Assembly (NCBI GenBank): GCA_047967505.1
Contig: CM106540.1
Strand: one strand, 5' to 3'
Length of the DNA stretch: 64,000 bases
Source of the DNA: Dipteris shenzhenensis
Lineage: Eukaryota > Polypodiophyta > Polypodiopsida > Gleicheniales
The notes beneath the pieces are model-generated. The model made no database searches, was not told where the DNA came from, and worked only from the letters and a program-made list of their open reading frames with translations. The position numbers and the translations under genes were made by a program. Every line of letters begins with the position of its first letter. The first letter of the stretch is position 1. Shown piece after piece: positions 1 through 11,550 of the stretch.

Positions 1-1298
1 TCTACCATGACTTGGAGCCCGATTCTTTGCCCACCATTGCTCAACCAACTGAGCCACTAGCCTCTTCTGCACTCCATCAACCTACAAATAGGCCGTACAG
101 CCTGTCGGCAAGTAGGTCGTACAAGCCGTACAATTTGTATGGACTATTTTCGTGCAATCCTGTGCCATACAGCCTGCCCATACACCTATTGTTCACGCTC
201 CCTCACACCATTTTCCCTCAAGACTACCACCAACAATAGCTATTTTAGCCTCAAAATGTGTGTCTAATAGTAGCTGCTTCTACCCTCGCCATTTTGCACT
301 CAAAATCCACACCATCTCAGCTCTCTTCTGCTTGCCACAAGGTCACCTTCCCTGCTCACTTGCTGCACATGCTACTTTTGCTATTGCCCATGTAGCTCTA
401 GCTCCTGCTACCCACACTACACTTGCTATTCCACATTCTATCAACAATAAGTGAAGCTACTCCGAGCTTGATGTGAGCTCCAAACACTTCTCGACTTCTT
501 CGATTACCACCCGATTGTCCTTGGTGATCGAGCTCCACTTTTGACCGACTCTCTAAGTGCTCGTGACACCTCTGGCCTCTACTTCAACATCGATGACTCT
601 CACTTAGCCATTTGGAGAGTCACTATGTGAGTGCTCCATTTAGCTACCCCATGGACTTCACCAACACATCTTTTGGGGCATTCCTACCTAGCGAGCGCTT
701 CATCAACATTGTCATCAACTCGTAGGGATGTGCACACATGTGCATTAGCTACTTGGAGGGCATCTCTTACTTCTAAGAGATCTATTTTTATTATTCCTAC
801 AACTTGATGTATTTTGGGGTCCTCTGCTCTGGGTAGTCCCCCCTTAAATGATATGTATTGAGTGTTTGGTTTTCATTGAGTCTAAAGGTTCTTTGCCTTG
901 GATAGTCCTCCTAAAAAGATGTATTGGTTTTCCTATTTTGGTGTGTGGCTTTCTAACATGTCCTGTTATGAAGCCAAGGGGGGATGTACTATGGGAGCCA
1001 AATGTATTGGCTTTGATAGGTTTATTTGTTTATCAGGCCTGGCTTGAGAGGATGTTGGTGCAGTGATCTCCTAGACCTCTGAGTTGGTCATGCATCCATG
1101 CATGATGAGCCTTTGAGCCATGCTAGATGAGATTTCTATGTTATGCTTAGTAGCCTCTAAGCCATGCTCACTTGCCTCTGAGATTGTGTGGGAACCATGT
1201 CTAGTTCTAGATTGGCATGCACAATTTTGATGACAGTCATTGCCATGTACTGTTCTTGGTTCCATTCCAGTAGTCTCTCACCTTGCCTTCATGGGGGG
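1..1298. other. Low-information region, possible degraded retroelement interior
   Basis: I recognise no gene here. Short open stretches on the plus strand (around 497-630 and 650-723) read like coding remnants but match no family I know, and they change frame and stop. Purine-rich runs at about 970-985 and 1291-1298 resemble polypurine tracts of LTR retrotransposons, which fits the LTR-like segment that follows. The region may be the decayed 3' interior of that element. No RNA gene is visible. Confidence 0.3.
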
Positions 1299-1855
1299 TG
1301 TTGGAGTATGAAGCCAAAGTGAGTCTAAAATGAGTGTTCTAGGTGGTCTAGGTGTGGTTTTATAGTCTAGTGAGTCCTAGACATGCCATGTGTCATATTG
1401 GGAGATATCCCATAGACACTATGACTTTCTAGAGTCTAGTGACACATTATATAGTGTTGTACTTGTCTATTGTCTATTACATCAGTCAACATCAAGCTTT
1501 ATATCATGTGAGTATTTTGGTTATCATTCCCTAGCACTTGTTCTTTCATTTGCTTTCCATTTTGCCTTTCGATTATGCTTTCCATATTTCCATTCCATTC
1601 CTAGTTAGTTTGACATACCTCCATGTCTCTTCATATCGTTTCCAATCAAGAAATAACTTTAGATCTAGAGTGTTCTTTAGTGCCAATGTCCTCCGTTACA
1701 TCATCATCCTCAAAATTTTCTATCAGTGTATAGACAGTCAACAAATTCCCAAATGTCAACCCAAATTGTCCATCAACATGTATAGAACTAATTCGGCATC
1801 AAAAATCCTCTAATTCTTGTTGAAATATTCATCAATCAAAGTATTTATCCCAACA
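1299..1855 (+). repeat. Candidate copia-type 3' LTR
   Basis: The segment begins TGTTGGAG and ends CCCAACA, giving the short inverted terminal repeat TGTTGG...CCAACA expected of copia LTRs. It is immediately preceded by the G-rich tract ATGGGGGG, which would serve as a polypurine tract and makes this a 3' LTR of a plus-strand element. A TATA-like ATTATATAG lies at about 1446. No target duplication can be tested because the 5' end is not in the window, and no coding interior is recognisable upstream. The call rests on the termini only. Confidence 0.35.
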
Positions 1856-4440
1856 ATGGAGATATTCCCAAGGGTCCTTTACATTTGCTCAAACCTCAGT
1901 ACCAATTCCTTATTTAATTATTGTAATCATACAATTGATAGTTTCTGGTTCTACGTAACGGACGCAATGTATGCTATTATAGATATTCTTGCCTATTCTT
2001 TGCAAATTTGTTAGTGTTTTGCAAACCTAACATGCAGTCAAGATAGGCAAGCAATTTGTACAAATGTTAGCTGAACACAAACCTGCAAAGAATAGAGCAC
2101 ATTCCACAATTAAAGGAAATTGTAAATTCAACAAATTACCAAATCAAGGACTTATCAAATGTTACCAAGAATGAGGCAAAATACCACAATATACTTTTCA
2201 CTCACAAATTTAGTGCTATTGCCTTGTCCCTGATAATACTAGTAAAACTTCAGTGCTACTACCTTGTCCTTGATAATAATAGTAAACCTCAGTGATTCTT
2301 GAATAGTAGGTGCATCAATTATTGCAGTAGCTATCAAGATACTTGCAAACTACCATTGCTAATTACAAGTATGCTTTCCCATCATAACTTTTTTTATTAG
2401 ATAGATAGTAGGCCAGCCACATCGTTCAATGCATTTAACATCTTGTTTTCCACATGCTCATGATCTTCGTAAAACATTAACTATGAAAATAAGTAAAGAA
2501 CAAGGGACCAAAGCAAAAAGGAGGAAAAGAAAGAACCTTGCATCAGTACCGTCATTGCATTCAATTGCCAATATTATCAGCATTACACAAAGAAGTACTC
2601 ACAATTGTACAGTCATCTATTCCCATCTCTAGCTTTGAGATAATAGCTTGTGAATTTCTCATATTCATGTGTTCAAACATCCTCCAACACACCACTACAA
2701 TCGAACCAACTGGATATGGTTAAATGCTTTGCAATGGCTTGGCAATTGATTTATTCTCGAAGAATGTCAATTCAATTTTGCATGTTGGCAACAATGTGAC
2801 GATTGTGCTCCCTGTCACCTTCAATGTTAATGCTAAACCTCCTTAATCCCATTTAAGCTTTTTAGTAGCAATCCAAAAGGTTTCAATCCTCACCTAGTTA
2901 CCTATCCTAATCATTCTCTCATGCTTAGCAATAAAGTATTTGTCAATTTGCAACATAATCATTGTAAGGCCATCCCTATTTGTTAAATCAACTCTTATGT
3001 TGGGTTTTGTCAAATTTTTGTTCCTCTCATACGTACTGAAACAATTTAAAATCAACCCTTCAAATACAACCCATTGCATGTTTGGGATGATGTCTTTTAT
3101 CAATGTGGAATTCAGAACTCTCTCTCTTTTGTGATCCAATGCTTGTTACTATGTGCAACTCTCTGCCTTTGTACTTATTGCTCTAGTGGTTGACATATGT
3201 GAACCTTGCCTCTCAAGTCTAGCCACAGATGTTTTTTTCGAGGAACTTGACACCCCTTTCTCAAAGCAGACATTGTTTTCCTATTTAAAGGGGAGCTTAC
3301 TTGCACCATGGAAAAGCTTATAAATTGACAATGTATGCCATAAATGAAGACAGGAGCATAGCAAAGATAATGTCAATGCAAAAGAATTTGCAAGATAAAA
3401 GCCAATGCCATTCCCAAATCCAAGTCAACAATGGAAACAAGTCTTTTGTATCGAAACTAGTGCCATCTCTTGCCACCAAGGAAAAAAGGTATAAATTAAT
3501 ACACATAGCATGTGGTAATGACAAAAAACCCTTCCCTAAGTACAAGCTCACACCTAAGTGGGTTGGAGCAAGGTAGGGTGTCCAAAATAGTTGTGTCCCA
3601 GACACGAGTTATGAAAGCACAAAAACACAAAAGCAAAGGATATTTTTTTAGAGAAGTTCTATTACGTGCAACCAGAACGTGGGCATCTACTGTAACTGCA
3701 AACCGTGTTGACAGAATGCACCCAATCTTTTCTCAGTTCTCTTTCAGTGTTTTGGTTGTATCACAATTTGAATTTGCTACAATCTTATAGCTTATGTCTC
3801 TTGTTATCTCTATGAACCTCGACATTAGTGTTCTATGCTTCTTGTTTGGACATCCTCTTCTCTACCCAAGTACAATATGGAACCACTCATCAATCTTCCT
3901 TGTAGCCATGGCCCCGTTGATGAGGTATGCATAGTTTCTAATATGTAATGTGGAAGATTTTATGATATCTTCCCCACTCTCCCAGTCTTCTATATCTATT
4001 CTTGCCTGCGCATCTGTAACTCACACGGTTTATGGAACCTGGCAACATTCTAATGTATACTGTCCATTGCAAAAGAGCCAAGAAGTCAAATTATCTCGCC
4101 AAAATCACAGATTATACGAAAATATGAAGCGGACAGGAGATGGGAGCAAAGAAAAAGAAAACCAGCAGCACAAACCAATTACCTTTCAATGGACATTGAA
4201 GCAAAGAAGAAAGAGACTACATGCGAAATAGTAATAGAAATTTGCAGTTGTCGCTTGCTTTTGGTAGGAGAGAGAGGTCAAAAATCATTCAATCAGTGAT
4301 GAATGATGAACACATTCTGAAATGTCATGGTGACCAACACACCGATAATTTCATAGTTCTATCAGCATTAAAGAGGTCCTTACAAGAACTGAAGAATCCC
4401 AAATCAGATACAGAACTATTTGTGAAGCAAAGCATACAAA
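1856..4440. other. Unannotated stretch with a small tandem duplication
   Basis: I see no gene in this stretch. A 40-bp direct duplication lies at 2212-2251 and 2252-2291, beginning AGTGCTA and containing CCTTGTCC. Open frames are short, overlap on opposite strands and match no family I recognise. Composition is moderately AT-rich without strong bias. Confidence 0.3.
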
Positions 4441-4460
4441 CCATGATAGTGGCATGGCAT

Positions 4461-5860
4461 GCAAAGCTCCACAACTTTGTCTGTGTGCTACATAGCATAT
4501 TATGTGGGTTGTATAGCACACACAATTTACTATATAGCATACCTAGTGTGCCATGACTATGTATACTTAAACTATGTGCTACATAGTTGCTACTATGGTT
4601 TGAATAGCACAACAGTGAGCTATATAGCATGCACTAGAACCCAACCCACTCCCCTCTAACCCATGTTTAACCCTCCTCCCATGTGTACCTTCCTCTGTTG
4701 AAGTTCCACATCTTTGTCTATGTGCTACATAGCATATTCTATGGGGTGTATAGCACACACAATGTGCTATATAGAAGACCTAGTGTGCCACAACTATTTA
4801 TACTATTAAAACTGTGTGCTATATAGCCGATTCCATGGTTTGAATAGCTCACTGTTTGAGCTATGTGGCATGAGAAGTTCCACACCTTTGTCTATGTGCT
4901 ACATAGCATATTCTGTGGGCTGTATAGCACAAACAATTTGCTATATAGCATATTCTATGGGTTGTATAGCACACACAATTTGCTATATAGCATACCTGGT
5001 GTGCCACAGCTATGTATACTCAAACTATGTGCTATATAGTTGCTACTATGGTTTGAATAGCACAAACAGTGAGCTATATAGCATGCAAAGTTCCACATCT
5101 TTGTCTATGTGCTACATAGCATATTCTGTGGGGTGTATAGCACAGACAATGTGCTATGTAGAAGACCTGGTGTGCTATGACTATGTATACTATTAAAAAT
5201 GTGTGCTTTATAGCTGATTCCATGGTTTGAATAGCTCACTTTTTGAGCTATATGACATGAAAAGTTCCACAGTTTTGTATGTGTGCTACATAGCATATTC
5301 TATGGGCTATATAGCACACACAATTCACTATATAGCATACTTGGTGTGCCACTATCTCAAACTATGTGCTATATATTTGCTACTGTGGTTTGAATAGCAC
5401 AAACAGTGAGCTATATAGCATGCAAAGCTCCACATCTTTGTCTATGTGCTACATAGCATATTTTGTGGGGTATATAGCACATACAATGTGCTATATAGTA
5501 GACCTGGTGTGCCATGACTATGTATACTATTAGAACTGTGTGCTATATAGCTGATTCTGTGGTTTGAATAGCTCACTGTTTGAGCTATATGGCATGAAAA
5601 TCTCGATATCTTTGTCTCTGTACTACATAGCATATTCTGTGGGCTGTATAGCACACACAATATTCTATATAGCATACCTGGTGTGCCATGACTATGTATA
5701 CTCAAACTAGTGCTATACCTATGGTTTGAATAGCACAAATAGTGAGCTATATAGCATGCAAAGTTCCACATCTTTGTTTATGTACTACATAGCATATTTT
5801 GTGGGCTGTATAGCACACACAATGTGCTATATAGTATACTTGGTGTGCCACGACCATGTA
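4461..5860 (+). repeat. Tandem array of GTGCTATATAGC units, alternating A/B dimers
   Basis: Units of about 160-240 bp each contain several copies of the near-palindrome GTGCTATATAGCAC and its variants. The recurring landmark AAGTTCCACATCTTTG starts near 4464, 4701, 4874, 5085, 5261, 5423, 5596 and 5758. Two unit types alternate. Type A carries GAATAGCTCACTGTTTGAGC before the landmark, and type B carries GAATAGCACAAACAGTGAGC. Spacing between like units is about 335-385 bp, so this is a dimeric higher-order repeat. The open frames across it are artefacts of the repeat. Confidence 0.85.
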
Positions 5861-5904
5861 TACTCAACATAGTGAAGAGGAGACAAAGACTTTAGCACAG
5901 TGGG

Positions 5905-6330
5905 TAATGGAATATGCTACGTAGCACACAGATAAAAATGTGGAACTATGCATGCTATGTAGCTCACTGTTTGTTCTATTCCAAGCATGAAATCAACTAT
6001 ATAGCACATAGTTTCAGTATTTATGCTATGTGGAACTATGCATGCTATATAGCTCACTGTTTATGCTATTCCAAGCATGGGATTAACTATATAGCACATA
6101 GTTTGAGTATATATAGTTGTGTCACACCATGAATGCTATATAGTAAATAGTTTGAGTATACATAGTTGTGTCACACAAGATATACTATATAGCACATTGT
6201 GTCCTATACAACCCATAGAATGTGCTATGTAGCACATAGACAAAGATGTGGAACTTTGCATGCTATATAGCTCATTGTTTCTTCTATTCAACCCATAGAA
6301 TTAGCTATATATAGCACATAGTTGGCATCT
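5905..6330 (-). repeat. Inverted continuation of the GTGCTATATAGC array
   Basis: The same units recur here in reverse complement. The landmark now reads AAAGATGTGGAACTTTGCAT near 6243 and as variants near 5935 and 6028, followed by CTATATAGCTCACTGTTT and then ACTATATAGCACATAGTTT. The switch from direct to inverted orientation lies at about 5860-5905. A GAGGAGACAAAGAC stretch at about 5877 is mirrored by CTTTGTCTCCTC at about 6334, so this inverted block has its own flanking inverted repeat. Confidence 0.8.
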
Positions 6331-6381
6331 TCATCTTTGTCTCCTCATTTGCCCTGTTGTCTATAGTCCCAATCCTCATGG

Positions 6382-6603
6382 CACATGAAAAGAAACCCCC
6401 AATCTAGCCACAATGGCAAATTTCCTATGTTGTGTGCTAGCCTTTTATGAAATTATAGATCTTTCCAAGTACACTTCGGTAGCCAGTGGAACAAGATCAA
6501 TAGGAAGAGAGGATAACAAAGAATATTACTATCTCCTAAGTGTATGGGAGATATCTATAATTTCATGGAAGGCTATATAGTGGGTTTCTTTTCATGTGTT
6601 GAA
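6382..6603. repeat. Fold-back inverted repeat of about 220 bp
   Basis: The left arm at about 6382-6460 contains ACATGAAAAGAAACCC and then TGAAATTATAGAT. The right arm at about 6546-6603 contains the reverse complements ATCTATAATTTCA and GGGTTTCTTTTCATGT. The left arm carries an extra segment of about 35 bp between the two blocks. The right arm includes GGCTATATAG, related to the neighbouring array motif. It resembles a small fold-back or MITE-like element with a loop of about 85 bp. No target duplication was identified. Confidence 0.55.
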
Positions 6604-6697
6604 GATGTGGACTATCATATCCTGCTTAATGCTAGTTAGGACCTAAAGTATGATGCTAGCAACTTGCACAAATAATGTTGTTTAGTGCATACATGTT

Positions 6698-8544
6698 GTG
6701 CCCCATCTTTGTGTATTGAAATTGTCTTGCTATGTTGTTGTAGTGTGCCACATAACATACATAGTTTGCTCTTTTCTTGTCCATGCAGATAGGCTTATTC
6801 AAGTTGCATATCCAAGTATTTGTATAGGGCTGAGGTCCTTTGAGAAGCTAAAACCTTACTTTGTATGCAAGCTTAAGGAAAAAAATACATGTTGTTGTGT
6901 ATATCACATTCAAATGATATACTTGAAGGAAGCTCTTAACCATGTTCACATGACTGCATTTGGTTTACATGGAGTGTCATGTTCTTGTCTTTGTAGTATA
7001 TGTCTTTCATCAACAGGAGTAGGCAAATGTGGTGCAAAGGAGCATGCCTTTAGTGGGGTCACCCAATTGTGGGAATCTTGTGTTTGTGCTAAAGTCAGAG
7101 ACTCAACATTCCATGATTATGAGTGCCTCATGGGAGAATGTGAAAGGTGTGGTGTACAAAAACTGGCAATTTGCCCAAATGAAGTAGCACATCAGCAAAA
7201 AAACGTGATGGTTCAGGTTTTTGAGGACGTCAATGCTGGGCTGAACAAGAAAGGGGAAAAGAAAGCACAAAGTTTTATCAGTCAAGGAGATGCCAATCAA
7301 TGTCATGTTCTCCATGTTAAAGAAACACACAACCACTTTCATCAGACACAACTTCATATACAAATGGTAGGTGGACCAGTTTAGGGAGTGTTTGAAGAAT
7401 TTCCCTTCAGATGTCATTGTGTTTGTTATAGATTTTGTAGAGAATTAATCGTTCAAATTCCAAAATGAAATTCAATCCATGCATTGGCATTCAGTTCAGT
7501 GTACAATTGTTGTTCATATTACTTATCGCCACAACTTTGTGGATGACAAAATTATCAAGGAGTTTCATTTCTACATTTTTGATGATAAAATGCATGACAC
7601 TCTTTTTATATAGCATTGCCTTTTGCTTCACTATAGGTGGCTTGAAGGACAAGGGGAACAATTCAAGAGGCACTAGGTGTGGTCTGATGGAGTAGCATCT
7701 CAGTTTAAGGTAGCAAGACCCATTTACTTTGTTGCTAGATTCTTTGTGCTGACCAATGTTGAGGTGACTTGGAACTTCTTTGGGTCAGGCCATGGCAAAG
7801 GAGAACATGATGGTGTAGGTGCAGTGACTAAAAGGGCCCTTACACATGAGCAGCTCAAGACTAATGGAAGCAAGTACTTGATGTAGTGCAATTTTTAACA
7901 AATTCGAGATCAAGTTGGGTGAAGTGGATAGAATCAAGACGTGGGGTTGTGCAAGGGTGAAGGGGTCTCAAGGATTGCATAGCATTCAAGGATTTTGCAA
8001 ACATGATGCAACATAGTTCAAGAAAAGGGAATTGTCCTGCTATTGCCATGCATGTATGCACAAAAGGTGGAGATCATGTGAGAAGAAGTCCTATGTTCAA
8101 GCTTGGGCATCGGGCATTCTTTCTCCAACTGATGAGGTTTCAAGTGAAGAAAACATAGTTGAAGAACCTATCTATGAGGGCTGTGAGGACTTGCTAAGTG
8201 ATCTACTTGTAGAGAGACACTATTTTGTAGTGAATGCTGACGAGGGAAATGACGAGGGTGTGGAGTTCTTCATTCTGAAATGTAGCCATACAAAGTAAAC
8301 AGTTAGGAAAGTGCTTATAGACAAGTGGGGCAGGGGCTCATGCTATGTTAGTGGATGGTACTATGAACAACGTAGTGACCATCAATATTGTTTGCTCAAA
8401 AACAAGCGAGTCGCCATTATCTTTTCTCATCTTGTTAGAGCCATGAAATTCGACATGGAATTGGTGGATCCCAAAAGTAACATATACTACCTATCCTCAC
8501 AAGTACACAAATCGATCTACAATGCATTACCCTACAAGGCCTAA
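6698..8544 (+). pseudogene. Degenerate transposase-like gene with SDG..SQFK and SGHGKGEHDG motifs
   Basis: Stitched over three frames, this encodes a protein of about 600 residues from a family I know from non-seed plant and invertebrate genomes. The family has no settled function and is probably transposon-derived. Landmarks in order are: LRSFEKLKPYFV and a Cys-rich NTCCC block (6800-6920); a Cys/Trp block with ECERCGVQKLAICPNE (7130-7185); QNEIQSMHWHS (7460-7492); FDDKMHDTLF (7578-7610); WSDGVASQFK (7680-7710); FFGSGHGKGEHDGVGAV (7769-7830); a C-rich segment (8032-8075); and a C-terminal SHLVRAMKFDMELV block (8428-8470). Defects are a frameshift at 7230-7300, stops at 7446, 7611 and 7674, another frameshift at 7890-8030, and a stop at 8296. 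The conserved Asp residues would fit a DDE-type nuclease, but that is inference. No promoter is evident. Confidence 0.75.
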
Positions 8545-9645
8545 ATGTGAGGCAAATGTGACCTGTGTACTCCAAAACATTTCATCAACCTTTTCAGTAA
8601 CAACTAATCCAAACCTTTTTTTTGTGCAAGGTTCATAGGGTTGTGTAAAATACTATCAAAAGATGATCTGTTGTGTTTTATTTTAGACCTATTTTGTTCT
8701 ACTGCTATGTTCCATCTCTTCTACTCAATACACAAATAGCCAAACAAAATAACAGAGTCAATATAAAAAAACCAACAATATTGTCATCCTCCAATTTCAT
8801 TGCTCTTCTTTTCTGAAGACAACCATCCACACAATAGCTCTAAACTTATCTTAATCTACGTGATCATAAGGTCAATCAACATGAACAGGAGCATTACTCC
8901 CAAAGTCTAGTAAAATAGCAGAGTCTACAACTCAACACATAGATATTCTGAAAGAAAAAATACCAACCAATCCCACTATTGCAACCAAAATTTTTGGGCT
9001 TCTTATATTTGATTATGGGTTCAACATGTTTGGGCACAAAGGAAGAAATTGTTTTAATCGTGGTGCAACATAATCATTATATCAAATAGTCAAATAGGGC
9101 ACAACCAATTCAATGCTATATAGCACATATACTAACTCATTTATTGCTATAAAGCTTATCTATTGACAAACAGTAACCGATTTTGTGCTATATGGTAGTG
9201 GCAATAACTGATTCAATGTTATCTGGAAGATATACTAAATATTTTGGTGCCATATAGATGATCTATTAATAGATAGTATCCAATTTAGTGCTATATAGCA
9301 CACACAATAACTTTTATCCATGTAAAAGAGAACTCATACAACTGCATAACATCAAGATAGAACTTGTGGATGTGTGATCTACTTTATAGCATAGACAAAT
9401 ATCAGAAGATCCTGTATTTTTTTAGCAATACTACATCCATGTCCAAAACCAATAGTTTTATCTTTATACCCTCAGGGACATGTATTGTTTGTGGCATACC
9501 CCTTATTGGTTCTTCATGATGGACTACATGCCTTTCAGGCCTCCATAGTAATAACCTATTATGCCTTGCCCTACCCTGTGCATCATGTTCATTCTCAACA
9601 TCAACCATTGAATCATTCTATACATCAATAGGGTCTGCTTCCACA
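8545..9645. other. Spacer with isolated GTGCTATATAGC motifs
   Basis: I see no gene here. Between about 9109 and 9306 the motif of the upstream array returns as single copies: AATGCTATATAGCACATA (about 9112), TGTGCTATATGG (about 9186) and AGTGCTATATAGCACACACA (about 9290), each near AATAACT or AACCGAT. These look like subterminal repeats on the far side of the transposase-like pseudogene. The rest is plain AT-rich sequence. Confidence 0.5.
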
Positions 9646-10336
9646 TCAGCCTATGCATCTCTCAATATGAGCTGGTGAATCCTTTTGTGCATTAGCAGGG
9701 TATGCTTTTGCATCAGCTTGTGCATCTTTCTTAACTTTAGCTTTGTGTGCCTCTGCATTAGCCTGCACATCCTTATGAACATTAGCATTATCTGCTTCTA
9801 TGTCAACATGTGCATCCTTTTGAACATCATCCTTAGCTTTCACATCAGCCTTTGCATCCTCTTCAACATAAGCATTGTGTGGCGATGCATCAGCCTGTGC
9901 ATCCATATCAACAACAAAACTGTATGCTTTTGCATCAGCCTATGCATCCTTTTGAACATCAATAGTGAATGCTTTTATATCACATAATATCTTTGCTAAT
10001 GCATCCAAATCTGCACCAAGCACTGAGTCTACCTTCTCATCATGTGTTTCTTCAACCTCATTAACCTGCCCTAAAGTTTCCACATAATCAGCAAACCCTT
10101 CTTGTGCCTTGTCACCCTAGAAGGACCTTTTCTCATCAGGATACCCTTCATCATTGTTTGTGTCCCCAGCTTGTTTAATAGTATGCTTCCTTCCTTGCTT
10201 TTCTCTTTCTGCTACACGATCTTTTCCTGCATGTGAATCATCATTCAAATCATTTGCATTGCGCACAGTAATTGCATGCACATTGCATTTTTGGGCAACA
10301 CATACATAATTTTCCTTAAATATTCTTGAAACGTGT
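9646..10336 (-). pseudogene. Minus-strand coding remnant with 15-residue repeats
   Basis: One reading frame runs from about 10336 down to 9646, interrupted by two TAG codons at 10117-10119 and 9940-9942. The N-terminal half is charged (motifs RNANDLNDDSHAGKDR and QAGDTNNDEGYPDEK). The C-terminal half consists of about six degenerate 15-residue units such as DAQADAKAYPANAQK and DAHVDIEADNANVHK, a 45-bp coding minisatellite at about 9653-9960. The units are rich in Ala, Asp and Lys and would form an acidic or basic low-complexity helix. I do not recognise the family and no methionine start is obvious. It may belong with the next minus-strand remnant (about 10450-11092), forming an accessory gene of a decayed transposon. 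Confidence 0.45.
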
Positions 10337-10449
10337 CAAACAAGACAAACATGGAGAGGATGGAACACATGGTGGATCATGATTCACCAAGCATGGCACA
10401 TCTTTATTATATTGCAAAAAACTCTTGCAAGCTACATTGGGATGCTCAT

Positions 10450-11092
10450 CTAACTACTCGCATACAATGTATTCAATGTCATGGAATTCATTACTACTTG
10501 CAAATAACTACTCGCATACAATGTATTCAATGTCATGGAATTCATTACACTTCAATGACATACCATTGCTACCCTGAGCTCTATGCATCAAGGGTCCTTT
10601 TTGTGTGAAGTGAGATAATGTAATGTCATCATCAGTAACATCCAGTGGTCCAACGGGAGCCTCCTCAGGCTCCTCAACATATAGTGCCTGCCCTCTTGAG
10701 CGTTCCAACTTCTCATCACCTCCATCCTCTTATAACAATTCCTTCTCCTTCATTCTTCTAGTCACTACCCTTCCAGCCTCCCCTTCGGCTTTAGGGTATT
10801 GCAATGCTTGCTTTCTTTTTTTTTATTTGTCCAAACTTACAAGTCCATTTGGAGATCATAAGCCACACACGAGGGAATGTCATCTCATCAGCTACCTCCA
10901 TTGGTCCAACAAGAGTCTCCCTAGGCTCCTCAACATCTTGTGCCTGCCCTCCTAAGCCATCTAACTCATCACCTCCATCAATCTGTAACGATTCCTTCTC
11001 CTTCATTTTTCTAGTGACTTTAGCTTCAGGGCATTGCAATGCCTGCTTTCTTATTTTTAATTTCTATGAGCCTGAAAGTCCATTTGGAGATC
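10450..11092 (-). pseudogene. Minus-strand coding remnant with two roughly 80-residue repeats
   Basis: DNA at about 10870-11092 is an imperfect tandem copy of about 10612-10860. On the minus strand both read as related peptides: KMKEKESLQIDGGDELDG with VEEPRETLVGPMEVADE in one, and RMKEKELL, then EDGGDEKLERSRGQ and VEEPEEAPVGPLDVTDD in the other. Both are acidic and Gly/Glu-rich. There is at least one stop (in the TATAACA stretch near 10731) and the frame degenerates after NEFHDIEYIVCE. I recognise no domain. Conservation of the reading frame between copies, with mostly conservative replacements, suggests it was once translated. It lies just upstream, in minus orientation, of the 15-residue-repeat remnant. 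Confidence 0.4.
10451..10548. repeat. 53-bp tandem duplication
   Basis: A 45-bp sequence beginning TAACTACTCGCATACAATG is repeated with a 53-bp offset (10451-10495 and 10504-10548). On the minus strand both copies read NEFHDIEYIVCE, so the duplication sits inside the coding remnant described for 10450-11092 and introduces a stop between copies. Confidence 0.85.
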
Positions 11093-11345
11093 ATATTCAA
11101 CTAATACCACATCCTCTAGTAGGACGAACATGTATGAAATTATGAATGTTAAAGATTCACACCTTCAACCATACATGATGTGATGTCTCTTGGACCTTGG
11201 TTGGACTCCACAAATGCAGAGTGGTCATGACTACTACATACAAAAGTGGAGTCCAGATCACTGGTCCTCCCTCTCTTAAGTGTTCTTACATCTCCACCCA
11301 TAGATCCTCCTTCATCTCCATTACAAAATTAATAGTGAAAGTACT

Positions 11346-11452
11346 AACTATATAGCAGATATAATGTACAACACATGCGCTATATAGCTCATTCAATAGG
11401 CTTGAAAGAATAGATTGAGTGCTATATAGAATAGATAATGTACATAGCACAC
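11346..11452. repeat. Further GTGCTATATAGC-type motifs
   Basis: ACTATATAGCAGATATAATG (about 11348), GCGCTATATAGCTCATTC (about 11379) and GAGTGCTATATAGAATAG (about 11418) repeat the motif of the 4.4-6.3 kb array. With the copies at 9.1-9.3 kb they bracket the coding remnants on the right side. Confidence 0.55.
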
Positions 11453-11550
11453 AGGGAGGTAGCAAGCTAAGGGTGTCCACTTCCAGACCACTTGCGAGGG
11501 AGTGTGACACCCCCTCGAGTGAAAATACAAAGGTTTTGCTTCGGTGTGAA

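Noticed and set aside
5914-6132. Small proteins in the GTGCTATATAGC array
   Set aside because: The frames are repeat-derived, recur in both orientations and resemble no family.
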